Assembly: GCA_029204225.1 (NCBI GenBank)
Contig: MU832596.1
Coordinates: 1 to 64,000 of the forward strand
DNA from: Diphasiastrum complanatum
Lineage: Eukaryota; Streptophyta; Lycopodiopsida; Lycopodiales; Lycopodiaceae
DNA length: 64,000 nucleotides
Direction: 5' to 3'
Shown here one piece after another: positions 43,849-64,000 of the stretch. The position numbers and the translations under genes were made by a program. How positions within the stretch are numbered: the first letter of the stretch is position 1; the number at the start of each line of letters is the position of its first letter. Under the pieces are notes generated by a model that was not told the origin of the DNA, ran no database searches, and saw only the letters and a list, made by a program, of their open reading frames with translations.

Positions 43849-46800
43849 TCATGTCTTAAGTTTGTCTTCGTACTCGCAAGAAGCCTCAATGAGTGGAGCC
43901 CGTAGCCACTTCACTAGATATTCGCGTTGAACGCCAGTTCGCTTTCTATGTGCCAATATTTGTTCTAGTACAAGCTGTCTCTTCATATCATCAAGTGTCG
44001 TTGGTGGGTGTCGGAGTTCGTGTTGTCTATCAAATCGCTCATCCAGTTTGTACCGTTTGAGTAATGAGATATGAAACACATTGTGTATATCCAAGCTGGA
44101 CGACAACACCAATCGATAAGCCACTGGGTTGACCTTCTTTGTGACATAGTATGGCCCAACATAAGGTCGAACGAACTTATAAGATAAGCCTTTTGGTAAC
44201 GCGATATTTTTAGTATTTAGCCACACTTGATCACCTTCCTTAAATTCCAGTTCTCGTCGATGTGGGTTTATGTCAGTTGCCATGCTCCGTTGTGATTGCT
44301 CTAAGAATGTCTTCACCTCTATCAGCTTTGTGTGCCACTCATTGATGAATTCTTCCACAGTGGGTACTGGAGTCTCTTGCACATTTGTAAGGAAAGAGCT
44401 CGGAACAATCGGTAGTCGACCATTGCTTATCTCGAAGGGTGCCTTTCCAGTAGATCTGTTCACTTGGTTGTTATGTGCGAACTCCAGGATATTCAAGTAG
44501 CTGACCCAATCGGATTGGTCCCAAGCGACATAATTTCATAAATATTCTTCAATTTGTCGATTGACTCGCTCAGTTTGCCCATCTGTCTGAGGGTGATATG
44601 CAGTGCTGAAATTCAGTCCAGTTCCCTCGAGGTGAAATAGGCAAGTCCAAAACTCTAGGCAGGCCATGGCATTTGAAGACACATTTATAAAATAACCTTG
44701 CCACTTTCGGCTGTCACTGAACTCTTAGTCGGTACAAGGTGAGCTTGTTTTGAAAAATGGTCAACTACTACATAAATCGAGTCGAAACCCTAGCAACGTG
44801 GTAGTTGAACAATAAAATTCATTCTCACTGAGTCCCAAGGGTATGCTGGTATTGGTAATGGCAATGGCTGGAGTAGACCTGCTGGGGCTAGCGGTTCCAC
44901 CTTCACTTGTTGACATGTAGGACAAGTTTGCCTGTAGGATTCAACGTCTGCCCACATATCTGGCCAATAGAAGCCTCTCTTGAGAAGTTCATACATGCAA
45001 TTCACCCCTGGATGTCCTATGGCTAATACGTCATGATGTTCCCTCAAGATTTTCTTCCTTAGGTTGGTGTTGCCTGGGACGTATACTCTGCGTTGTTTAT
45101 AAACAACCATTTGATCTTTCCAAGTGAAATGTTTACAAGGCTTTCCCAGCTGGAATTCGATCATTAAGTCCTTAACCAACGCATCAGCACCATAGTTCTC
45201 TTTGATTTCTTGGAGTAATCCAGTCACCTGAGTTGATACCGTTGCCATCAAGTGCTCCTGTCTACTGAGTGCATCTGCCACCACATTATTCTTTCTCGCC
45301 ATATGTTGGATGTCTATATTGAATTTCGAGAGAAAGTTTTGCCATTGCATTGGCTTTGGCGTGAGCATACCTTGGGATGAGAAGTACCTAAGTGATACGT
45401 TGTCAGTGAATGTCTTAAAAGGCTTTCTTGCCACATAATGTCTCCAATGCTCCACTGCTTGTACGACCGAAGCCATTTTCTTTTTCATGAGTCGACCATC
45501 GTCACTCTACATCACTCAATTTCTTTGAAAAATATGCAACTGGTTTTCCTTCTTGCATCAACACGGCCCCAATAGCAAAGTTTGACGCATCTGAATGTAT
45601 TTCGAAAGGTTTGCTAAAGTCCGATAGAGCAAGAATGGGTTCTTGAGTGATTCGTCATTTTAGTTCTTGGAATGTTGCTTCACATTCCGGTGTCCATGTC
45701 ATCTTTAGATGAGTTTTTGTCTGCTCCAACAACGGTGCCACAATTTTGCTAAATGCCTCAATGAATCTCCTGTAAAAATTACAAAGCCCCACAAAGGATT
45801 TGATGCCATGAACAGTTTTAGGTGCTAGCCAATCCAAAATAGCCTTGATCTTCTTAGGATCCATTCGAATCCATCCGTAGCCTATAACATGTCCAAGGAA
45901 ATCAACTTCCTTCCCACAAACTCACATTTCTCTCTTTTTGCGAACAAGCAGTTCCTCCTTAGTCGTTGGAGAACCGTCCTTAAATGTGTAATGTGATCTT
46001 TGAGGCTCCGGCTAAATACTAAGATGTCATCGATGTATACAATGACAAATTCATCCAGGCAGTCCTGAAAAATGTTGTTCATCAATGTGCAAAAAGTGGC
46101 TGGTGCGTTTGTTAGACCAAATGGCATCACCAGGAACTCGTGACTCCCGTACCATGTTCGAAATGTCGTTTTGTGCTCATCGCCTTTAGCTATTCGAATT
46201 TGATGATATCCAGATCTGAGATCTATTTGGCTGAAATATTTGGCATGTTTGAGCTGGTCGAACAGGTCATCAATTCTAGGCATGGGATACTTGTTCTTGA
46301 TGGTACTCTTATTGAGCATGTGGTAATCCACACACATTCGCAGAGTCTTGTCCGCCTTCTCCACGAACAACACTGGGGCTCCAAAAGGTGAGGCACTAGG
46401 TCTGATAAATCCTTTGTCTATCAATTCACCAAGTTGTCGTTTCAGTTCCACCAACTCCTCTTGTGACATCCTGTAGGGTGCTCGTGAAGTTGGTTCTGTT
46501 CCTAGTACCAACTCAATTTTATGGTCTACTGGTCTTCGAGGAGGTAGCTTAGCTGGGAGTTCCTCCGAAAACACATCGCTAAATTCCTGTAGTAGATTTG
46601 CCACTTCTTTTGACAAGTTTTCTTGTCGCACGCTTTTCCCTTCTGGGACCTCTCGGCATATACAAAGAAAACACTTTGCCCTTTTCCCTTTCGCCATTCT
46701 TTTCATCACTAATGCCACAACCCCTTGTAATCCAAGAGGACCATGTTTGAGCTCCTACCCAAAACTGCAATACAGTGTTTATTTAACCAAGGGAGGCCCA

Positions 46801-47149
46801 AAATCACATCGAAGACATCCATCTCTAAAATCAAAAAGCTAAGTTTAGCCTTCCATCTCCCAATCTGCACCGGGATGTTCAATGTCGCTTTGTCTGCGTC
46901 TAGTGCTCCCTTTGTTGTTTCTGCCTTGAGGGTTGATGTAACATTCCTGGTCGGCAAGCTGAATTGTTCCACTACGCTCCTTGAGGAATAGTTATGTGAA
47001 GCTTCGGAGTCGATCATGAAATTTGACTTCCTCCCCGCGATCTTTTCAGATAGGAATAACAATCTTGAACCCGTCTTGGGGGTTGCCCCATGGAAGTTCC
47101 TTTCCATACTTGTGTGTCGTCCACCCACAGATGTAAGCTCCTCTCTCAA
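43849..47149 (-). pseudogene. Ty3/gypsy chromovirus pol: protease, RT, RNase H, integrase, chromodomain
   Basis: Minus-strand order: protease FMIDSEASHNY (about 47020-46985; DSEAS where DSGAS is usual) with DVILGLPWL; RT 46718-45882 with [43 protein letters not shown] and intact [11 protein letters not shown]; 45864-45655 with GIKSFVGLCNFYRRFI; RNase H 45488-45250 with FTDNVSLRYF and VVADALSRQEH; integrase finger HHDVLAIGHPG...CPTCQQVK; core partly broken (44.5-44.8 kb); C-terminus 44496-43849 with PFEISNGR, NVFHISLLKRY and a chromodomain (ILAHRKR...YLVKW). Frames break near 45870, 45500 and 44600. No CCHC gag was recognised between protease and LTR. Confidence 0.9.
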
Positions 47150-47795
47150 CTCCCAACTAGATCAAATCACCTGGATCCAAACAAGTAGTCAGGGGTTATT
47201 CAAGTCCCAGCAAGCACACCACAAACGAACATACCAACCAAAGCTAACACAGAGGATCCCTCTCAAATCGCACCCCCCTTGAGACCGGACGTAGGACCTT
47301 TGCCTAGCCGCAAATCCATCACAGATTTAGCCCATGGGAAACACCATTAAGCAACACATTGTCTCAGTCACGCCCCACCAACTCTGGTTGATAGCCCTTA
47401 TAGCTAGACGATCGGCAACTATCCCGCACCGGCAACTAACCACCCGTGCTTTACACCCGAATTCAAGCAGCATCTCTGTATCAATGGTTAACCCGTACAG
47501 TTCGAATATGTCACCCCGCACCCCACAAGGCAAAGACGGTGCTTTCACCTACCTAGGCAGCACTTTGCCTCATCTGTCCTACGTGCAGACGACGCCAGGC
47601 CCGAACCGCGAGAACTGACCGTGCTTACACCTCAAGGGCAACACATTGACTCATCAAGTCCCCCGTTCTGCCGATCACCCCGACCGTGGACGCACCCATG
47701 CTTACACTGTGGGCAGCACCTTGCACAATGGCTGTCCTGACAAATCCCAAAAAGTGGTCCTCCCTGTGAGACTTGCGTAGCTGACCGGCTAGTCG
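47150..47795 (-). other. Leader and gag-position sequence of the chromovirus
   Basis: About 650 bp between the primer-binding site and the protease, too short for a normal gag. Repeated words CACCTTGC/CACTTTGCC and TTACAC appear, and no gag motif is seen. An internal deletion is likely. Confidence 0.45.
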
Positions 47796-48729
47796 GCTCT
47801 GATACCACATGTTGCGCCGGCGCCTCAAAGGGCGCTGGGACTTGAGCGGTTTTCCCAACACGTGCTTAAGTCTAACATTCATCCATCATGCACTTACGTA
47901 AAAGCCAACTTAGAAACGTAACAAGCTTAACCATTCAGACTTCGGAAAACTAGAATCCCAACCAATCCGAAAGCCAACTCAGAATCCGTCCCCAAAAGGT
48001 AACCAAAGGAAAGACAAGCCACACATGAAATCCAAGGCATAGTGGTCGCCAAACCGACCAAATGGCATAGCGGTGAGCCACACGTCGGTGACGTGGACCC
48101 TTAGGCGCCGACGACGCAAAAAGGTTGTAGTAAGGGGTTTTCCCACTTGGACCAGTCCCGGAAGCGAAACCGAATGGTAATCATCTCCAAGGATCAACTT
48201 TATTAAATTTGGAAGAGGTTACATTCATACATAGACTGACTGATCTCGGGGCCACCAACACGTGCTGGGCATTGTGCTTGGCTCGTGCTGGTAGAGGGAG
48301 CTGAGACCTGGCGACTAGATTCATGGCGCTAGTTGAGTTGCCCAAGTTTCTGTCTGCCGGACTTCCCCTATAGTTCTGGTGTGATTCGGCGCGCCCTCTC
48401 TGCCCTGGAATATAATGCTTTCTGGTAAAGCACGCTTTTCTGGACTTAGTTTTTATTTTGTTGATTAAGCCTGGCAAGCTTAGCAGAATTAGTCTGGCTC
48501 CTGGACATGGGTCCCGGGAGCCGTTCCGGCGGCAGAATCAACTTGGCTCATGACTAGGCCATGACTCGAGCTCCAGAGCTAGCTCATGACTTGTAACTAC
48601 TTGGCTGGCTCACCAAAGGTCGGAGGCTCAGTCCTTGACTTCCTAACTTGCTCTGGGTCTTTTAGGGAGTGTCACCCCTTAGAGTTTTAAAGGGCAACTT
48701 GGTGCACCTGAGTCAGCTTTACAACAACA
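47796..48729 (-). repeat. 5' LTR and primer-binding site of the chromovirus
   Basis: TGGTATCAGAGC at 47807-47796 on the minus strand marks the PBS. The preceding LTR ends GGCGCAACA at 47810. The other end is probably at 48726-48729 (TGTTGTAAAGC), giving an LTR of about 920 bp with short inverted TGTTG/CAACA ends. No 3' LTR was found near 43.6-43.8 kb, so the boundary is inferred. Confidence 0.6.
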
Positions 48730-49296
48730 AGGGCCGAGGAGGTGGACCTTCCCCCACGTGAAATTAAATTTGAAGGTTTTTTTTTTTGGCACAACCTTCC
48801 GCATTGAAGCCTATGCGATTTACATAGCCTTCCCTGCAAAAGGATGTGCAATTACACAACAACTACGTTTTAAAAAATTCGCCACATACAAGGCTCGACC
48901 ATTTTCTTTGTTAAATATGAAAAATATGATAACATTAGTGGTTGAAATATACCTAGGAACCAGCCATACATGTATCCATCCATCTATGACTAAAAAAAGG
49001 GCTTGGTTGGGAGTTGGCCCACTACCGTCCAAAGGCCCCCACCAAGGTCCAAAAAGTTAGAGGGGGGGGGGGGGGGGGCAACCGCCCATGTTATTTTAGT
49101 AGCCACGTGGTTGGATATCTCGCCTCGGGCATTCGGCTTGACTGCATCATCGTGCCACGTGGCAAGTGCATACCGGCAGTTTAGGTGGAGGTCGCTCTAA
49201 TCTGCATGAAAGACGACCGGTTTGACCGGTGTCTCTGTTTCTTTCCGGTTCTGGTCTGTTCCTTGTCGTTCTCTCTTCTTCTTCATTTCTGCGGCG
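48730..49296 (+). promoter_or_regulatory. Upstream region of the three-exon gene, with G-boxes
   Basis: Contains a 17-bp G-run (49062-49078), CCACGTGG at 49103-49110 and the longer palindrome TGCCACGTGGCA at 49153-49164, about 140-190 bp before the ATG. Nearer the ATG there is a doubled GACCGG word (GACCGGTTTGACCGG, about 49213-49227) and a TC-rich stretch (49265-49290). CACGTG cores are bound by bZIP and bHLH factors and suggest light- or ABA-responsive control. No clear TATA box was seen. Confidence 0.5.
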
Positions 49297-60098
<10,802 letters not shown>

Positions 60099-60890
60099 TT
60101 AATCAAATACATAAAAAATATCAAGCTTGAGAGTTTATGTAGTAGAGTCTAAAAAAATGTGAGCATTGATGCAGATTAGCTGTAATTCTGAGATGTGCTG
60201 TGTTGCTGGTGTTATCATTTCAACCTTTAGCTGATTCCAGCTTCCTTGAGATTGACACATTTGAAGGTGCTGCATTTTTAGTATACGTTTTAGACTCGTG
60301 TTTGACGGTGGTTGTTGTGGATAGTCATTATAATCCTTCATGTGGTTTTATAAATTTAATGGACGTACAATAAATCTGTTAAGGGATGCATTAGTATCAG
60401 TTTATAGTCTGCCAAGGAGTTCAACAAAGTCAACTTGTAACGTACAAAATTTGATGAATGGCACATATCGACATGACAAGCCGGGATTCTACTTTAACGT
60501 CAATCGGAGACCATCTCAACCTTTTGAAACAATGTATATCAGTTGATTTTGTTAGGCCTTTCTCTAAAAGGAGAGACCAGGCATGCGCTTCTTAAGTTTG
60601 TACCTTTTATCATTTTGCTATTATGAGGTCAATGCTTTTGATTTATTTAGTTTCCCTAAAACATATAAAGTTTTTGACAGGCTACATATTGTGCTTTATG
60701 CTGATCCACTTTGTGTATCTTCAAAATGAGCATGCAACAAGTGTCTTTTTATGTAACTACCATTTCAAGGCGTATGTTACTACCCTACTAGTCTTCTACT
60801 GGTGTGTCATAGAGGCCAGATACTTTATGAAGCATCTGTTGCATGGCTAGTTTCACAAAACCTGATGAGATGGCCCATAACACATTTTGA
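60099..60890. other. 3' flank of the three-exon gene
   Basis: Probably 3' UTR followed by intergenic sequence. No further gene recognised. Confidence 0.4.
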
Positions 60891-60899
60891 TATGAAGAT

Positions 60900-61710
60900 A
60901 GCATAAGTTTTCAGGCCAAGCCATTAGTAAGATCAAAGATGCATGTAATGAAAAATCAGAAAAGTTTCTTAATGCGTTCTGTAACAAAGAAGCTTCCAGC
61001 TCTTTCATGAGCAATGGACACATAGCATTTGTGAAGTAGAGTTTCCTTGAAATTATGGGTCCAAAACATAGAGTGTGACAATATTGTTCCCACTAACTAG
61101 TAACCATATCTTTTGATTGTGTGCAACAGTAAGGATCTGTCCGTCTTCATGATATTCTCTATCATCCGATTCATTCCCTCATATACTTAACCAACACAAG
61201 ACTCTTTTCCATTCACAAACCTCATCATGGTAATGATCGGAGTTACCACATCAATTTGGCATTTTACATTGTTCCAATTAACATCATCCAAACAGTGCAA
61301 GGAGCAATAAACACCAAGGGAGCTAGCATGCATTGGCTAGTTCATCCAATGATTCGAAACCACTCGTTGCCTCAAATATTGTTGTATCTCATATAAATAC
61401 TCTAACATAGAAAGACTTTAGGCAAAGCATTTATTAGGACCTTAATAGCTCTGTACTCAAGAACTTACAATAAATGGCAAGAATGTAGTGATGATGAAAA
61501 ATAAAAGTGACAAGCTCTCTCCCAATATCTATGAGAGGAGCCATCCACTCCAACTTCGCAACATCTTTCAATAAATTATCCAAGCAATGAGCCATGCAAG
61601 GTGTGAACCACACATACGCATATCTCTTTGTCAGAAGCCTTTCAGTTGCTCTATTTGATGCTCCAACATCTCCAATGAAATTAAAATTTGTGAAGCTTTG
61701 TACGATTGAG
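60900..61710 (-). pseudogene. hAT transposase (DUF659-type) pseudogene
   Basis: On the minus strand a frame (about 61690-61440) reads GDVGASNRATERLL, then RYAYVWFTPCMAHCLDNLLK and DVAKLEWMAPLIDIGRE. This is the characteristic region of plant DUF659/hAT transposases, with the TPC-AHC-D signature of the RNase H-like core. Further along are FVNGKES and VYEGMNRMIENIM (about 61200-61130), again as in that family. Stops (two after LLRS near 61440, one near 61175) and a gap between blocks show a relic. No terminal repeats identified. It is the only other hAT-related item besides the MITE at 53.2 kb, and no sequence link between them was seen. Confidence 0.78.
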
Positions 61711-63289
61711 ATTGATACGCCTATTAGGGCTTAGATCTAACTGTGTGCATTACATTTGGTTTGGTGCACCAAGATGACCTCAAAAAACTATAAGAAGATG
61801 ATAGGAACAACATAGTTCCACTGTTCCACTCTTCCTCTACACATCCTCACTCACTCACTCGCTCGCTCGCTCACTCGCTCATTGCATTCGACACATGACT
61901 TTTCCCTGTCTTGTCTGATTATTTATGTTATGCATGCTATTATGATCTGAGTTCCGATAATTGGCAATGAAGCGATTTTTTTCTATCATTCATTTTTCGT
62001 ACTTGTGAATGATAATAAGTTGTGTTTATGATAGTATCGAAATAGTTTTGTTATTACATTGACTATTGTTCTTCCTACAATCGAACTATCATTGTCGAAT
62101 AGTTATTCGACTCATATTCAGCTTATTTCCATTTTTCAACACTCTTTTGAGTGTACTCGCAAGCTTGATCCTTGGTGGATGTCACAATGGTATCAAAGTT
62201 TGGGCTTGCATCGATTAGAAGGTGGAGACACATTTTGCTTTTGGCAGCTTTTTGATAGTAGCTCCTTGCCCTTTCTTTCTAGTGGTGAAATTGACTTCTA
62301 AGTAATTAGCTTCTTTGGATCTTGATTGTTCTTAGCATAAATATCAATGTTATGGATGTTCTCCATAGCTGTAACTACAATATACCCGATTTTAACTGTT
62401 TTTTGACTTGTATTTACTATTTTAGCTTGAAATTCATCAAATGTACTATATATTTATAGTTTTTAGGATTGTACTTGTTTTTTTAGTCATTATGATAGGT
62501 TCTGATGATTGCATGCTAGTTATGTAGTCAATATTGGATCTATATTATATTTTGGTAGTTTGGTGATTTTGGCTAAAATTGATAAGTAAGAGACAATATT
62601 GAGCATAATAAAAAAATTTCAATACTTGCATGAGGTTGATTTACAATATTTAGGATCTAATTGCACTTGCATGTGGCTATGACCCATTAGAACATGTCGA
62701 AAAAGTCAAAAATTGGTCAAAAAACATAGGGTTTTGTTTTTTTATTATTATTTCACTTGTTTCATAGATTGACTCAATTTCTATGTTGTCCAATTTGCAT
62801 GCATGTTCTCATAGGTGCAATAAACCTTTCCAGAGGTTTTGAATTGGTTCAGTAGGCTATCGGTACTATATGGGATCCCAAAACTTCAAAAAATAGTGTA
62901 TTTTTTAGGAGTTTTGGGCATGAATAGCTCTTTTTTTTTTTTTAATATAAACCCTATGGATCTGCATACAAGCTGAAAGATAGGTTAATTTACCTCTTAT
63001 TCAAGCCCCCACACACCGGTTTTGGTGCCTGGAGACTTGGGCAACACTTCATCAAACTTTCTTTGGTAGGCGCCCTCCTAGAAATCAATTTTTGGTTGAT
63101 TTGAGAATATGATCAATCATTGATGGAATTGAATGAAGCTTGTATTGATCTCTAATGAACCTTTACAGACTACTTGTAATGTCTATTTAATGGCATGCGA
63201 AGCATAGGCATGATTTTTGATAAATCCTCCTTAAAAAAGTGTGGCCTCCTACTGTTAAAATTGGCAAAAGCTAACTTGATCAAATCTTG
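61711..63289. other. Intergenic sequence with small repeats
   Basis: Contains a TCAC/TCGC tetranucleotide microsatellite (about 61849-61881) and T-runs. No gene recognised. Confidence 0.45.
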
Positions 63290-64000
63290 TAAATACCATT
63301 ATGAGTAGTACATATCATCATTAAACTTGTGTGGAGCCTGTTCCCACGCGTGAAATAAATGCATTTATCATTTAGATGAGTCATATAGGTTGTACATACC
63401 ATTTCATTTGAGATCTAGTGGCTAAAATGGCCAAAATCTAGTTTTCTAGCTATATGCCACTTGGCATCATTTTATTGGTAGGAAAAGCTATTTTACATGG
63501 ATAGGAGTGATCTCACACGTGCCAAGGAGCGCTCACATGTGTGAAAACATCAGTAGTACGTGAGATCCAACCTGTAGTAGATATTTGTGCAAGTCCCTAT
63601 AAATTAGGAAAATTGCCTAAAATCAAGAGAGGTGGCTATAAGTTAGGAAACTTGGTCCATGTGCCATATTGATGATTATTGGTGGATCCTTTGATGAGTA
63701 GGCACTCTCACACGTGCCAAATCAATTGCATCAGCTCTTGTGTATATATGGTGACTCATTTGGCCATAATTGACAAGAAAGCTAAATCTTGGTTTTGGAG
63801 CAATTCTAGTCTATTCTCTCTATTTGTCTTGTGTTTTTATGCATTGATTGGGTTCTAAGCTTAGTATACTTTATTCTCAGCCTAATGTACGTACTCTGAC
63901 AGGTTTTCACATGTGTGAAACCAACAAGGATAAGTTTTGATCAATAATGATTGTTCTTGTTAGATTTATTCATCTAGATTTGATCTAAATGCTATCTAAT
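63290..64000 (+). repeat. Copia LTR, running off the window end
   Basis: Reverse-complement homologue of the LTR at 41252-41956. Shared words include TTGTAAATACCATTATGA (63285-63306), TGTGGAGCCTG, GTGAAATAAATG and, near the end, GTTTTCACA and TTGTTCTTGTTAGATT. The orientation is plus, and any coding region would lie beyond 64000. Confidence 0.7.

Overview
The window looks like nuclear DNA of a vascular plant with a large, repeat-rich genome. Two split protein-coding genes have introns of 3.4 to 6.1 kb that are filled with decayed transposable elements. Almost everything else is LTR retrotransposon: Ty1/copia, Ty3/gypsy chromovirus and Ty3/gypsy Tat/Athila-like. A gymnosperm or another large-genome seed plant would fit, but the sequence alone does not settle the species. 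There are no bacterial, organellar, rRNA or tRNA genes.

Layout. 1-1800: 3' end of a gypsy chromovirus (+). 2874-7462: last four coding exons of a phototropin-like AGC kinase (+); the first intron holds a copia fragment and three CT microsatellites. 9640-16900: an old copia (A, -) split in two by a second copia (B, -, 10802-15701). B lacks a recognisable gag and carries at its 14.0-14.7 kb position a chimeric insert that also occurs at 29.1-30.3 kb. 16890-25310: a decayed Tat/Athila-like gypsy (-) with protease, RT, RNase H and integrase, plus a ~2.9-kb extra coding region downstream of integrase. A second copy of its RT segment (25350-26191) lies on the wrong side of its protease. 26190-28480: copia remnants (+) and a compound microsatellite.

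29130-31500: the most unusual segment. A fragment of a fasciclin-like arabinogalactan protein (FLA) gene is fused to the 3' end of a copia element (-), next to a germin-like protein pseudogene (+). Near-palindromic and tandem repeats follow. 32073-40220: a gypsy chromovirus (-) interrupted by a nearly intact 6-kb copia (C) with two 0.69-kb LTRs, matching 5-bp target duplications and one in-frame stop near the end of its polyprotein. 40222-41956: a gypsy gag/RT fusion fragment (+) and a copia LTR with primer-binding site (-). 43849-48729: a gypsy chromovirus (-) with a single 5' LTR.

49297-60098: a three-exon gene (+) of about 260 codons with a G-box-bearing upstream region. Its product weakly resembles REF/SRPP (lipid-droplet-associated) proteins and is not securely assigned. 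Its last exon shows a reading-frame break before an acidic tail. Its first intron contains a hAT-like MITE. 60900-61710: hAT (DUF659-type) transposase pseudogene (-). 63290-64000: start of another copia LTR (+) of the same family as the one at 41.3-42.0 kb.

The two host genes appear functionally unrelated. The remainder is best read as layered transposon insertions, with two episodes of host-gene-fragment capture or duplication (FLA and germin-like). Boundaries and families were read by eye, and no database search was possible.
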